64,000 nt of DNA from Prevotella sp. (GTDB lineage: Bacteria > Bacteroidota > Bacteroidia > Bacteroidales > Bacteroidaceae), in NCBI GenBank assembly GCA_022781445.1, contig JALETQ010000061.1:1-64000 (forward strand). Direction: 5' to 3'. This document shows positions 17,323 through 27,299 of the stretch, one piece after another. Below the pieces are notes generated by a model. The model did no database searches and was not told where the DNA came from. It worked only from the letters and a program-made list of their open reading frames with translations. The translations under genes and the position numbers were made by a program. Position 1 is the first letter of the stretch. Each line of letters starts with the position of its first letter.

Positions 17323-19095
17323 ATGAACAGACTTGATGTCTATAAGAAATTGAACCGGCTCGGGAAAGCATGGCTTTTGTTGTGTTGTGTGGTCCTTTCT
17401 GTCGTGACACATGCCGACGGAATGGGTCCGTATGGTGCGCTTGTTGAAAGTGTTGCCAGCCTTCCTTCGGCAGAAATCGTGAAATTGGGAGATCTGTGTG
17501 TCAGGAACCGCAACAAGGAGAAAGCTCTGGCATATTATATTATGGTGTCTAACAGGACGAAGGAAAGATGGGATGAGGATGAGATGGAACATGTTTCCGA
17601 TGCTTCCATGAAGGCCGGCAATATCTATTATTGGAGCGGTAGTTATGCCATTGCATTGAAATTCTATGTAAACGGTCTTAAGATATGCGACGGAAGCAAA
17701 GAGAAGAAACGCATCATGGAGTATTATAAGTGCATCGGAAATGTTTATTGCATGTTCAAAGAATACGAGAAAGCTCTCGATTATTACCGCAAAGGACTCT
17801 CTCTGGCCGACAAATATCCGGATAAGTTTTCCTTATTGGCATTACTCAACAACTGCTGCTATGTCAACATATTGCTGGGCAATACGCAGGATGCCAAGGA
17901 ATACTACCGAAGAATGCAACGAACAGATGACAGAAACAATGTAGGCTTTCCCTTTCTCATTCGCTTCAATCTGGCGTTGATCAAAGCTTCGGAGGGAAGA
18001 TACGGAGAGGCTGTCGACATGCAGAAAAGGCTTGCGGTTTACGCACACAGACATAAGCTTGCTCCCAACTATGAGTGTTCGGCTCTTGAAGAGGTTTACA
18101 AAGCTTATTTCCGAATGAATGAGTACGACTCTACACTCCATTATGTAGACAGATGCTGGCAAACGGCAGAGCGAGAGGGATTACGGCATATGTATAGTGA
18201 GGCTTTTGGCATGATGTCGGCTGTCTATCTGAAGAAAGGAGAGATACAAAAGGCACAATACTACAAGACCAAATATCTTTCACTGAAAGACTCCATCTTT
18301 AACAGAAGGGAATTTGAGATGGCCAAGAACCAGCAGTTCATGTATGAGATGGACAAGATCAATCAGGCAATCACGGATCTGCAGCACAAGAACGAGAAGA
18401 GCCGACAAGTCATCATTTACCAACGCGTCCTGATAGGGAGCGTCTTGTTGACTGCGCTTGTTGTTTCCCTGCTGTTGCTCTTTGTGCACCGGCAGAAAAA
18501 AAGACTCATCAAGAACTATCGGAATCTTTATCTCGTAAACCGCAAACTGGCGGAAAGTCATAGGCATGCCGATGCCACACAGCAGCAATACCGTGAAGAA
18601 TTGAACGAGAGAAACGAACGCATAAGTATGCTCACCGAACAATTGGAGCGTATGGGCGGCGGTGATGGAAAAGTGCCTGCAGGACAGGAAGAAACCGGCA
18701 AAACCAAGTGCTACACGGGTAATCTCACAGGGGAGCAGAGCCAATCTTTGGCAGATGCCATCGAGAATGTCATGAAGAACACGATAGAATATTGCCGTGA
18801 AGATTTCTCCCTGGCGTTGTTGGCTGAAATCGTCGACTCCAACACCAAATATGTTTCGCAGGTCATTAATGAGACTTTCGGCAAGAGTTTCAACACCTAT
18901 GTGAATGAGTACCGCATACAAATGGCATGTATGCGACTTTCAGATGTGGAAGAATACGAGAATTATACCATTCGTGCCATCGGCGAGAGCGTGGGATTCA
19001 AATCGCCGACCACTTTTATAGGGATGTTCAGGAAGCAATACGGTATCACTCCTTCCGTGTATCGCAAGATGGCAAAGAACCATTTTTTACATTGA
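17323..19095 (+). CDS. Membrane-anchored TPR regulator with AraC-type DNA-binding domain
   Basis: The 590-residue product has an N-terminal hydrophobic segment (WLLLCCVVLSVVTHA), then tetratricopeptide-like helices (about 50-330; NIYYWSGSYAIALKFYVNGL, NVYCMFKEYEKALDYYRKGL). One membrane helix follows (about 365-390, LIGSVLLTALVVSLLLLFVH), then a coiled segment and an AraC-type helix-turn-helix domain (about 475-585; YVSQVINETFGKSFNTYVNE, ending with GITPSVYRKMAKN). The layout implies a periplasmic sensor joined through the membrane to a cytoplasmic DNA-binding domain, with no kinase step. It is divergent from the two secreted-protein genes and is the likely regulator of their near-identical promoters (inference). 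Confidence 0.85.
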   Translation: MNRLDVYKKLNRLGKAWLLLCCVVLSVVTHADGMGPYGALVESVASLPSAEIVKLGDLCVRNRNKEKALAYYIMVSNRTKERWDEDEMEHVSDASMKAGNIYYWSGSYAIALKFYVNGLKICDGSKEKKRIMEYYKCIGNVYCMFKEYEKALDYYRKGLSLADKYPDKFSLLALLNNCCYVNILLGNTQDAKEYYRRMQRTDDRNNVGFPFLIRFNLALIKASEGRYGEAVDMQKRLAVYAHRHKLAPNYECSALEEVYKAYFRMNEYDSTLHYVDRCWQTAEREGLRHMYSEAFGMMSAVYLKKGEIQKAQYYKTKYLSLKDSIFNRREFEMAKNQQFMYEMDKINQAITDLQHKNEKSRQVIIYQRVLIGSVLLTALVVSLLLLFVHRQKKRLIKNYRNLYLVNRKLAESHRHADATQQQYREELNERNERISMLTEQLERMGGGDGKVPAGQEETGKTKCYTGNLTGEQSQSLADAIENVMKNTIEYCREDFSLALLAEIVDSNTKYVSQVINETFGKSFNTYVNEYRIQMACMRLSDVEEYENYTIRAIGESVGFKSPTTFIGMFRKQYGITPSVYRKMAKNHFLH

Positions 19096-19097
19096 AT

Positions 19098-19470
19098 CCA
19101 AAAATCGATCGCTTATGACCGATTCGGGTTTACGGCGAAGAATGTCACCTGCATCATAGGGGTAGAAGAAAAGAAAAGGAACAACCAATGAGGTGCAGCC
19201 TTTTCAAAAAGTGTGCCACACAGGTCGGAAAGGGTAACACGATGACCGGAAAAACCGTAAATCAAACAGGGCAAACAGGTAATCCGACGGGGTAAACCTG
19301 CCCTTTGGACCATCCGAAAGCACGTACCACCATCCGAAAATCCGATGTCGGACGGTAAAACGCCACGAATTGCGCGACGAAAGGGCATGAATTGATGCGC
19401 GAAAGCGGACAAACGGAGCCGTTATTCGTGGCCTTTTGCAGGGCAATCGGACTGCCGGTTCACCGTTTTT
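19098..19470. repeat. Intergenic repeat R6 (diverged)
   Basis: Immediately after the regulator's stop codon, CTTATGACCGATTCGGGTTT (19113-19132) is a right-end terminal word. Further on, CAGGGCAAACAGG and GGTAAACCTGCCCTTTGG (19263-19307) are degenerate GGGCAGG-type words, and GGGCAATCGGAC sits near 19441. I see no gene between 19096 and 20274. Confidence 0.5.
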
Positions 19471-19669
19471 GTGAGGCAGGAATCATCCGGATGTTGAAAA
19501 CCAGTGACTTGTAAAGACCGAAAAACGGCAATGTTTCCGAACGAGTGGAAAGAAAATTGCAAAGTGTGCATGTATCAGGACGAATATTGGGCAACTTTTG
19601 ATTTGCTGCTTTCGGCTAACTGTATATCGGAAACGGCAAACGTGTGTGCTGCAAATCCAAGTTGTTTGT

Positions 19670-19872
19670 CGAGGATAAACCCCGGTCGGCCATCAGGGCG
19701 CCAGTGCATCTTTCATCTTGTTCCCGAAATTTCCCGACCGTACATCGTCTGCTTGTCGGCATCTTGTCTGCCGGCTTGTTCTGCCGTAACCCGCTACGCC
19801 TGCAATATCCCGACAACCCGTCCGGCCGGCCATCGTATAATACCGGTGCAGGTTTTCATGACAGGGTTGTAG
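19670..19872. repeat. Intergenic repeat R7
   Basis: It starts AACCCCGGTCGGCCATCAGG and contains the module CGTCTGCTTGTCGGCATC, CTGCCGGCTTGTTCTGCCG, TAACCCGCTACGCCTGCA and CCCGACAACCCGTCCGGCC, ending with GGTTTTCATGACAGGGTT. The same order of words occurs at 29585-29925, 35560-35708 and 38515-38655. Confidence 0.7.
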
Positions 19873-20128
19873 AATGGCCGATGTGCCGGGGAATAACACA
19901 AAATAGAACGCAAGTCCGGAGGCGGGAGAAACTGCTTCTTGGTGGTGTCTTCTTGTGCAGATCGTTGTCTGTTGACCATCGGAACAATCGAATGAAGCGG
20001 ACAAATACTGGCCGAACGTGGAAAAGTTCGCGGAACCCTACACTACAAATAAAACTTAAAATTGAAGATTTTACCTCATAATTTCTATAATAATAGTGTG
20101 AAGAACGCGCTATTTGAGGAAATTGAAG

Positions 20129-20136
20129 TAAATTTG
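20129..20136 (+). promoter_or_regulatory. -7 promoter box (TAAATTTG) ahead of the envelope cluster
   Basis: TAAATTTG matches TAnnTTTG and predicts a ~135-base leader before the lipoprotein gene. It is a candidate main promoter for the DUF6242-DUF6089-uppS-bamA run. Confidence 0.45.
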
Positions 20137-20274
20137 CACCATATATAATATGCTCAAACCCTTAACGCCCGGATGGCAAAGACAAGCGAGATTCCTGCCC
20201 GAATGAAGTACTGTTGCGGAGGGCGTAAAACTTGATTTGTAACGGGTTTGTCAGTAACAATAAACAAAATCATC

Positions 20275-21681
20275 ATGAGAAAAACTTGCTTGCCTTTGGC
20301 AATTCTCTGCTGTTTGGCTTCGACGTTGGGAGCCTGTCTGAGCAATAATGACGAAGAAACGGTCATCCCCACCGATGCCGCAGTCAGCTCCTTTGTTCTC
20401 GGAACGCTCAACATGTACCTCCATGCCACCACTGCCGACGGCAGGGACAGCATTTACAAAGCCAACCTCAAAGGAAGTACCTTTGTCATGCACATAGACC
20501 AAGAGCAAGGCCTCATTTACAACACAGATTCGTTGCCCGTCGAAACCGATGTGTGCCATGTGGTATGCACCATCAACAGCTATGCCGGCGGACGCGCGGT
20601 ATGGAAAAGCGTTACGAGCGACTCGCTGAAAACCCATAACGCAGCCGATTCCATCGACTTTTCCAAGCCCAGAGAACTGCGTGTATTGTCGCCCGACGGC
20701 AGTCGTTACCGCACATATACGGTGATACTCAACGTTCATAAACAGAAGCCCAACGACCTTTATTGGCAGAAGAAAGCCACAGAAACTGCCTTTGTCGGCA
20801 TGAAGGAGATGAAAGCTCTGAGCTGCAACGGAAAAATCTTCGTCTTGGGTGTAAAAGACGGCAACACAACCATCTACACTTCAGATATCAATGACGGCAT
20901 GAACTGGCGACTCGCTCAACCCAATTTCAACACCGTCATTCCCGAAGAAGCAATGAAAAATGCCGTTGTGAAGAACGACCGGCTGATGTTGCTCGTGGGA
21001 AACCTCGTGATGCAGACCGCCGACGGTGATGTATGGCAGCAAACGGGCACGCTTGACAATGCACAGCTGGTGGCTGCGTCTGCCACACAACTCTATGCCA
21101 TCGACAGCAACCAACGCCTTTTGATGTCGGCAGACAACGGCAACACATGGACAACCGACCTGCTTGACACCGATGCTTCATGGTTGCCCGCCACCGATCT
21201 GACATCGGTGACCACCACACTGAAGACCAACGCCGACATCGAACGTGTCATCCTTGCCGGTAACAGAGAGGCATCAGCCTATCCCAACGATACCAAGGCC
21301 CGGCTGTGGGCTAAAATCATACAAACCGGCAAAGAGGCAAGCAGCACATGGATGTTCTTCGAGAACACACAAACCACCAACTGTCTGCCCCGACTCAAAG
21401 GCCTTTCGATGATTGCTTGTGCCACCGATCTCATAGCTCTCGGATACGAAGCGGGTACCGAGAACATCACCCCGACCTTGTCGTCCTTGTATACCAGCAT
21501 GGACGGTGGCGTGAACTGGCAACGCGAAGTACGCTTCAGTCTGCCCGACGGTCTGCCTGCCGACCCGCCTGCCTTTGCATTAACAGCCGACAAGAACAAT
21601 TATATCTGGATCGTATCTGCCAAAGACGGACAAGTGTGGAAAGGCAGGCTCAATCGCTGGGGATGGACTTCAGCCCTTTAG
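20275..21681 (+). CDS. DUF6242-like lipoprotein
   Basis: The start at 20275 (MRKTCLPLAILCCLASTLGA) gives a lipoprotein signal with a lipobox ending Gly-Ala-Cys, so the 468-residue product is lipid-anchored in the envelope. The N-terminal part (VSSFVLGTLNMYL, FSKPRELRVLSPDGSRYRTY) resembles DUF6242 proteins, which I recall in this position next to DUF6089 and uppS in Bacteroidales. The rest holds WQK/W-rich repeats with D-x-G (DGMNWRLAQ, DNGNTWTTDLL, DGGVNWQREV), similar to BNR/sialidase-type propeller blades. The biochemical role is unknown. The next gene begins 17 bases downstream. Confidence 0.78.
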   Translation: MRKTCLPLAILCCLASTLGACLSNNDEETVIPTDAAVSSFVLGTLNMYLHATTADGRDSIYKANLKGSTFVMHIDQEQGLIYNTDSLPVETDVCHVVCTINSYAGGRAVWKSVTSDSLKTHNAADSIDFSKPRELRVLSPDGSRYRTYTVILNVHKQKPNDLYWQKKATETAFVGMKEMKALSCNGKIFVLGVKDGNTTIYTSDINDGMNWRLAQPNFNTVIPEEAMKNAVVKNDRLMLLVGNLVMQTADGDVWQQTGTLDNAQLVAASATQLYAIDSNQRLLMSADNGNTWTTDLLDTDASWLPATDLTSVTTTLKTNADIERVILAGNREASAYPNDTKARLWAKIIQTGKEASSTWMFFENTQTTNCLPRLKGLSMIACATDLIALGYEAGTENITPTLSSLYTSMDGGVNWQREVRFSLPDGLPADPPAFALTADKNNYIWIVSAKDGQVWKGRLNRWGWTSAL

Positions 21682-21698
21682 TCCTCAACAATCTGAAC

Positions 21699-22415
21699 AT
21701 GGGTAACAAGCCGTTTACATCATATTTCACATCTCCCAAGGTGTTGATGGTTGCCGTCCTCCTGTCGGCGGCATCGCCCTCGAAGGCCCAACAGGAGCCC
21801 GAATATCTCATGGAGGTAGGTATCGGACTGGGCATGACCAATTATCTGGGCGATTTCAACGGCTCAGTCACCAAAGCTCACCAGCCTTCGGCAACATTTG
21901 TTTTGAGGAGATTGTTCAATCCTTACACCGGTTTACGCCTCGGTATTACCTATGGCAAGCTCAAAGGCTCGTCGAAAGATGTCGATACTTACTACCCCGA
22001 CTTACAACTCACCCCCTACAAATTCGACAACAAACTCATTGACGGAAGTGTCGTCTTCGAATATAACTTCTGGCCCTATGGTACCGGAAAGGAATACAGA
22101 GGTGCCAAAAGACTCACGCCGTTCATCATGGGAGGATTGGGATTGACTTACGCAAAGACTGCCGACGACAATGTCTTTACGGGCAATTTACCCATCGGAT
22201 TGGGCATCAAATACAAACTGAGCCAGCGCATCAATCTCGCCGTGGAATGGAAAACGCACTTCACTCTCAGCGACAAACTCGACGGAAAGGAAGATCCCTA
22301 CGGCATCGTCAGCAGCGGAGCGTTCAAAAACACCGACGCATACTCGGGACTGCAGGTTACCCTTACCTACAGCTTCATGACCAAATGCAAAACCTGCCAC
22401 AACGATGACGACTGA
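21699..22415 (+). CDS. DUF6089-like outer-membrane beta-barrel protein
   Basis: The start at 21699 ([20 protein letters not shown]) gives a signal peptide cleaved near SKAQQ and a 238-residue protein; the open frame reaches back into the upstream gene but that part is not plausible. The mature part starts [18 protein letters not shown] and has alternating beta strands ending in an aromatic-rich strand ([11 protein letters not shown]), as in small outer-membrane barrels of the DUF6089 family. A short Cys-containing tail ([10 protein letters not shown]) follows. The role is unknown; it always seems to travel with the uppS-bamA cluster (from memory of other genomes). Confidence 0.78.
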   Translation: MGNKPFTSYFTSPKVLMVAVLLSAASPSKAQQEPEYLMEVGIGLGMTNYLGDFNGSVTKAHQPSATFVLRRLFNPYTGLRLGITYGKLKGSSKDVDTYYPDLQLTPYKFDNKLIDGSVVFEYNFWPYGTGKEYRGAKRLTPFIMGGLGLTYAKTADDNVFTGNLPIGLGIKYKLSQRINLAVEWKTHFTLSDKLDGKEDPYGIVSSGAFKNTDAYSGLQVTLTYSFMTKCKTCHNDDD

Positions 22416-22476
22416 CGACGGGCAGACTGACAATGGCATACAAGCCGATAACGGACACCATAACATCAGAAACAAA

Positions 22477-23214
22477 ATGAACAACGAAGCATCAAAGGTT
22501 CCTCAACACATTGCCATTATCATGGATGGCAACGGAAGATGGGCTACGAAACAGGGGAAACCCCGTAGCTACGGCCATCAGCAAGGAGTGGAAGCCGTGA
22601 GGCGAATCACTTCCGAATGTACCCGACTCGGTGTGAAATACCTGACGCTCTATACCTTTTCGACCGAGAATTGGAACCGGCCTGCCGACGAAATAGCTGC
22701 TCTCATGGGCCTGGTACTCACCTCGCTCGAAGACGAAATCTTCATGAAACACAATGTGAGATTCCGCGTCATCGGCGACATGACCAAGCTGCCCGAGGAG
22801 GTAAGAAAAAAACTTTACCTCACCATGAAGCGCACCGAAGACAACAATGCCATGACCATGGTGGTGGCGTTGAGCTATTCGGCACGGTGGGAACTTGCGG
22901 AGGCTGCCCGCAAAATTGCAAAGAAAGTACTCGACGGACAAATATCCATCGATGACATCAATGAAAAAATGGTGACCCGAAATCTGCAGACCGACTTCAT
23001 GCCCGACCCGGAATTGCTCATCAGAACGGGCGGCGAACTGCGCATTTCCAACTACCTGCTGTGGCAAATAGCCTACAGCGAACTTTACTTCTGCGACACG
23101 TTTTGGCCCGACTTCGACGAGAAGGATCTCGCACTGGCCATCGAAAGCTATCGTAAACGCCAACGGAGATTCGGCAAAACCGAAGAACAGGTAGAAGAAA
23201 ACGAAAAGGAATAA
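22477..23214 (+). CDS. uppS: Isoprenyl transferase (undecaprenyl diphosphate synthase)
   Basis: The start at 22477 gives 245 residues. [13 protein letters not shown] at 11-23 holds the catalytic Asp and phosphate-binding loop; [21 protein letters not shown] and AYSELYF are the other conserved family blocks. The enzyme adds isopentenyl units to farnesyl diphosphate to make undecaprenyl diphosphate, the lipid carrier for peptidoglycan and polysaccharides. It acts in the cytoplasm at the membrane. The longer frame from 22405 overlaps the upstream gene and is rejected. bamA follows after 10 bases. Confidence 0.95.
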   Translation: MNNEASKVPQHIAIIMDGNGRWATKQGKPRSYGHQQGVEAVRRITSECTRLGVKYLTLYTFSTENWNRPADEIAALMGLVLTSLEDEIFMKHNVRFRVIGDMTKLPEEVRKKLYLTMKRTEDNNAMTMVVALSYSARWELAEAARKIAKKVLDGQISIDDINEKMVTRNLQTDFMPDPELLIRTGGELRISNYLLWQIAYSELYFCDTFWPDFDEKDLALAIESYRKRQRRFGKTEEQVEENEKE

Positions 23215-23224
23215 CAACAAAAAG

Positions 23225-25900
23225 ATGAACAACATAAGCAAAACCATCGCCCTCGTCGTTGCCGCTTTCTGCGGAATGGCAACCCAAGCGCAAGAAAAGA
23301 TTGTCAAACCTGACATCTTCTACATGGGCACTCCTCGCACATGTCACATCGCCAACATCACCATCGGAGGGGTAGAAGGATACGAAGACTATATGTTGCT
23401 GGCTATTTCAGGGCTTAGCAAAGGACAAACCATCACCGTGCCGGGCAGCGAAGTCACCGATGCCGTAAAGCGATACTGGAAGCATGGGCTGTTTTCGGAA
23501 GTGGCCGTTGCCGCCGATTCAATCGTGGGCGACAGCATTTACCTCAACATCCGGCTCGCTCTCAGACCCCGCGTGTCGACCATCAACTACTCCGGACTCA
23601 AGAAATCGGAACAGGAGGACATGGAAAACAAGCTCGGACTTCTTAAAGGGGGACAGGTGACACCCAACATCCTTGACCGGGCCCGCATACTTGCCAAGAA
23701 GTATTTTGACGACAAGGGATTCAAAAATGCTGTCATCAGCATCCGGCAACGGGACGATGTGGCGAATAAAAACAGTGTCATCCTCGACATCGACATTGAC
23801 AAGAAGCAGAAGATGAAGGTGAGAAACATCAACATCGAGGGCAATAAAAAACTCAAGACAAGCAAGATCAAAGGTACGTTGTTCACCAAAGGAACATTCA
23901 AGAACCTGCATGAAGCCGGCAAACTGTCGTCGTTCATGAAGAAAAAGAAGTTCACGCCTGAACGATGGAAGGAAGATAAAGAGCATCTTCTCGACAAATA
24001 CAACGAACTCGGATACCGGGATGCAGTCATTTTGTCGGACAGCGTGTGGAATGCCGACGAGAAACACGTCAATGTCTATGTCAAAGTCGACGAAGGAAAG
24101 AAATATTTCATCCGCAATATCAACTGGGTCGGCAACACCGTTTACTCCACCGACTATCTCAGCGCGGTACTGGGAATGAAGAAAGGCGACGTTTACAATC
24201 AACGATTGCTCGACAAACGTCTCGTGGAAGATGAGGACGGAGTGGGTAACAACTATTGGAACAACGGCTATGTGTTCTACTCCCTGCAACCCACCGAAAC
24301 CAATATCGTGGGTGACTCCATCGACCTTGAGATGCGGATCTTCGAAGGACAACAGGCACACATCAACAAAGTGCGCATCAACGGTAACGACCGACTCTAC
24401 GAAAACGTCGTGCGCAGGGAGCTTCGTGTGAAACCCGGCGACCTGTTCTCCAAGGACGCCCTCATGAGAAGTGCCCGTGAGCTTGCTTCGATGGGGCACT
24501 TCAATCAGGAAAAGGTCAGTCCCGACGTCAAAACCAATCCCGAAGACGGTACGGTAGACATCAACTGGAACCTCGAACAGAAGACGAATGACCAGGTGGA
24601 AGCATCACTCGGTTGGGGACAAACGGGTCTCATCGGACGCATCGGACTCAAGTTGAACAACTTTTCGATGGCAAACATCTTCGGAAAGAACAAAGAACGG
24701 CGAGGCATCATGCCCATTGGTGACGGCGAGGTTCTGTCATTGGGCGCGCAAAGTAACGCCCGCTATTACCATTCGTTCAACTTGGGCTACTCGACCGCGT
24801 GGTTCGGTGGCAAAAGACCCATCCAGTTCAGCGTTTCGGCATACTATTCCAAGTCGACGGCAGTGTCCGATCGCTATTACAACAATGCCGCATTGAACAA
24901 CTATTATTATAATATGTATGGTTACAGCCAGTACAACGGCTACAACAATTACGAGAATTATTACGATCCCGACAAGTACATTCAGGTGTACGGAGCCAGT
25001 GTCGGCTGGGGCAAACGTCTCCGTTGGCCTGATGACTATTTCGTGTTGAGCGTCAATGCGAATTACTCTCGCTATGTCATGAAGAACTGGCAGTACCTTA
25101 TGATTACCAATGGTGCCTCGAATAACCTCAACTTCTCGGTGGCATTGAATCGTACTTCGACCGACAACCAGCTCTTCCCGCGTCGCGGTTCGGACTTCTC
25201 GGCATCGGTGACCTTCACTCCGCCATGGTCCTTGTGGGACGGAAGGGACTACAAAAACCTCGCCACCAACCGTCGTTCGGCAACTTACGAGAAGGAAGCC
25301 AAAGAAAAATACAAATGGGTGGAATACCACAAATGGAAATTCAAGGGCCGCACCTACACCGCACTGTCGGGCGGACAAAAATGTTTTGTGCTCATGACGA
25401 GGGTCGAATTCGGTATCCTCGGAGCTTATAACCAACACAAAAAGTCACCTTTTGAAACCTTCTATGTCGGTGGCGACGGCATGAGCGGTATGTCATACGG
25501 ACTCTCCGACGAGACGATCGGTATGCGCGGATATGAAAACGGTGTCCTTTCGACCAACGCTTTCTACACGGCATCGAAAGAAGAACAGGAAAGGAGCAGC
25601 ATGTCGTTCAACGCATACGCCTATGACCGCTTCTCTTTGGAACTCCGTTATCCTTTCATGCTCGGCAATACGACCATCTACGGACTCGGATTCCTCGAAG
25701 CCGGTAACGCATGGTTGTCACCCCGGAAGTTCAATCCTTTCGACATGAAACGCTCAGCCGGTATCGGTGTACGAATCTTCCTGCCCATGATCGGCATGAT
25801 GGGACTCGATTGGGCATATGGTTTCGACAAGGTCAACGACGGCCGCGATGTCAAAAAAGGCGGTAGCCAGCTCCATTTCATCATCGGACAAGAATTCTAA
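23225..25900 (+). CDS. bamA: Outer-membrane assembly factor BamA
   Basis: The 891-residue product has a signal peptide (to about residue 22), a series of POTRA domains (about 30-480; LKKSEQEDMENKLGLLKGGQ, NINWVGNTVYSTDYLSAVLG, VRINGNDRLYENVVRREL) and a C-terminal 16-strand-type barrel ending LHFIIGQEF with a terminal Phe. It folds and inserts outer-membrane proteins. An unusual loop at about residues 548-592 is almost entirely Tyr, Asn and Gly (NNYYYNMYGYSQYNGYNNYE), likely extracellular. It is flanked by uppS and the ompH genes, the standard arrangement in Bacteroidales. Confidence 0.95.
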   Translation: MNNISKTIALVVAAFCGMATQAQEKIVKPDIFYMGTPRTCHIANITIGGVEGYEDYMLLAISGLSKGQTITVPGSEVTDAVKRYWKHGLFSEVAVAADSIVGDSIYLNIRLALRPRVSTINYSGLKKSEQEDMENKLGLLKGGQVTPNILDRARILAKKYFDDKGFKNAVISIRQRDDVANKNSVILDIDIDKKQKMKVRNINIEGNKKLKTSKIKGTLFTKGTFKNLHEAGKLSSFMKKKKFTPERWKEDKEHLLDKYNELGYRDAVILSDSVWNADEKHVNVYVKVDEGKKYFIRNINWVGNTVYSTDYLSAVLGMKKGDVYNQRLLDKRLVEDEDGVGNNYWNNGYVFYSLQPTETNIVGDSIDLEMRIFEGQQAHINKVRINGNDRLYENVVRRELRVKPGDLFSKDALMRSARELASMGHFNQEKVSPDVKTNPEDGTVDINWNLEQKTNDQVEASLGWGQTGLIGRIGLKLNNFSMANIFGKNKERRGIMPIGDGEVLSLGAQSNARYYHSFNLGYSTAWFGGKRPIQFSVSAYYSKSTAVSDRYYNNAALNNYYYNMYGYSQYNGYNNYENYYDPDKYIQVYGASVGWGKRLRWPDDYFVLSVNANYSRYVMKNWQYLMITNGASNNLNFSVALNRTSTDNQLFPRRGSDFSASVTFTPPWSLWDGRDYKNLATNRRSATYEKEAKEKYKWVEYHKWKFKGRTYTALSGGQKCFVLMTRVEFGILGAYNQHKKSPFETFYVGGDGMSGMSYGLSDETIGMRGYENGVLSTNAFYTASKEEQERSSMSFNAYAYDRFSLELRYPFMLGNTTIYGLGFLEAGNAWLSPRKFNPFDMKRSAGIGVRIFLPMIGMMGLDWAYGFDKVNDGRDVKKGGSQLHFIIGQEF

Positions 25901-26009
25901 AGGCTTCCGTTCTCACGCTGTCACAAAGGCGACTTCGCGCTCATCGGTATGTCACCGGGCAAGAAACCGGGGCGCATGAAACAATAATAAAAACCAAAAC
26001 CTGAACATT

Positions 26010-26525
26010 ATGACAAAGAAAGTTTTGACGATGCTCGTCATGCTCATGGCAGCATGGAGTGCCAACGCACAGAAATTCGCGCTTATCGATATGGAATACA
26101 TCCTCAAGAACATTCCAGCCTACGAACGAGCCAACGAACAACTCAACCAGATTTCCAAGAAATGGCAGGCAGAAATCGAGGCACTCAACACCGAGGCCGG
26201 TACGATGTACAAGAACTATCAGAACGAAGTTGTCTTCCTTTCCCAAGAGCAAAAGAAAGCCAAACAAGAGGCCATCATGAACAAAGAGAAAGAAGCCGGC
26301 GAACTCAAACGCAAATATTTCGGTCCCGAAGGCGAACTCTTCAAAAAGCGAACCAGCCTCATCACCCCCATTCAGGAGGAGATTTACAATGCGGTGAAAG
26401 ACATTTCCGAACTCCGCGGATATTCGTTGGTACTCGACAGAGCCGGTGACAGCGGCATCATTTTCGGCTCTCCGAAAATTGATATCAGTAACGAAGTTCT
26501 CGAAAAATTGGGGTATTCCAACTAA
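26010..26525 (+). CDS. OmpH/Skp-family periplasmic chaperone, copy 1
   Basis: 171 residues with a signal peptide (cleaved near NAQK), then the OmpH/Skp pattern: FALIDMEYILKNIPAYERAN, a long charged coiled coil (about 50-130) and a C-terminal beta segment (YSLVLDRAGDSGIIFGSP). Skp-type trimers hold unfolded outer-membrane proteins on their way to BamA, encoded just upstream. The 3' gap holds a -7 box for the next copy. Confidence 0.9.
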   Translation: MTKKVLTMLVMLMAAWSANAQKFALIDMEYILKNIPAYERANEQLNQISKKWQAEIEALNTEAGTMYKNYQNEVVFLSQEQKKAKQEAIMNKEKEAGELKRKYFGPEGELFKKRTSLITPIQEEIYNAVKDISELRGYSLVLDRAGDSGIIFGSPKIDISNEVLEKLGYSN

Positions 26526-26531
26526 TTATCG

Positions 26532-26539
26532 TATATTTG
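26532..26539 (+). promoter_or_regulatory. -7 box (TATATTTG) ahead of ompH copy 2
   Basis: TATATTTG lies 70 bases before the second ompH gene, with TTG 21 bases upstream (26508-26510). It suggests an internal promoter in the cluster. Confidence 0.45.
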
Positions 26540-26609
26540 CCCACCTGATTTCCGGTTTTTCAGATAACGATATACATAAAATTATAAACCATAAAACCAG
26601 AGAAGAAAA

Positions 26610-27110
26610 ATGAAAAAAGTAATTTTGATGATGATGCTCTTTGCGCCGCTCACCATGTTTGCCCAGAAATTCGGTCATTGCGATGCACAGGCAATCATGC
26701 AACAAATGCCCGAGTTCATCAAAGCCAAAGGCGAAGTAGACGCTCTTCAGAAACAAAAAGAGAACGAACTCAAGAGTATGCAAGAAGAATTGCAACGCAA
26801 ATATGAAGCCTACGAAAAGGCTCAAAGCACCATGAGTGCCACCAAAAAGCAGGAAAATGAAACCGAACTGGGTGAGCTGAACCAAAAGATTCAACAAGCA
26901 TTCCAGGACGGACAGCAGGAATTGGCCAAGGCATCGCAGGAAAGAATGCAACCCATCACCAACAAACTCGTGCAAGCCATCAAGAATGTTGGCAAGAACG
27001 GAGGTTACGTTTACATCATGGACATCGCCAGCGGCGTGCCTTACATCAGCGAAACGCTGAGCAAGGATGTGACCAACGACGTAAAAGCCGAACTTAACAA
27101 GATTAAATAA
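26610..27110 (+). CDS. OmpH/Skp-family periplasmic chaperone, copy 2
   Basis: 166 residues with a signal peptide (to about residue 20, MFAQK). KFGHCDAQAIMQQMPEFIKA is the family's first strand-helix unit, followed by an Lys/Glu/Gln-rich coiled coil and a C-terminal YVYIMDIASGVPYISETLSK segment. It is a paralogue of the genes on both sides. It probably works with BamA as a holdase for outer-membrane proteins. Confidence 0.9.
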   Translation: MKKVILMMMLFAPLTMFAQKFGHCDAQAIMQQMPEFIKAKGEVDALQKQKENELKSMQEELQRKYEAYEKAQSTMSATKKQENETELGELNQKIQQAFQDGQQELAKASQERMQPITNKLVQAIKNVGKNGGYVYIMDIASGVPYISETLSKDVTNDVKAELNKIK

Positions 27111-27125
27111 TACGGAGACAACTTC

Positions 27126-27155
27126 ATAAGGGCAGGCTTCAGGGTCTGCCCTTAT
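27126..27155 (+). other. Perfect hairpin between ompH copies 2 and 3
   Basis: ATAAGGGCAG pairs perfectly with CTGCCCTTAT across a 10-base loop, 15 bases after the stop codon. There is no T-run; it may be a weak terminator or a stabilising stem. Its core resembles the GGGCAGG-type repeat. Confidence 0.5.
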
Positions 27156-27299
27156 GCTTCCAAAACCATGCCGGCGCGACGGATAACCGTTATCCTTTTC
27201 GTGCTTGTCACCGGTGATCGACACTGGTTCGTGACATTCCGAAGGGAGAAAGCACCCGCGGTTGTTCGCCCACGACACCACACTTAACTACGAAAGATC

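Noticed and set aside
21348..21698. Longer start for the DUF6089-like gene
   Set aside because: The extension lies within the upstream lipoprotein gene and would bury the signal peptide at 21699.
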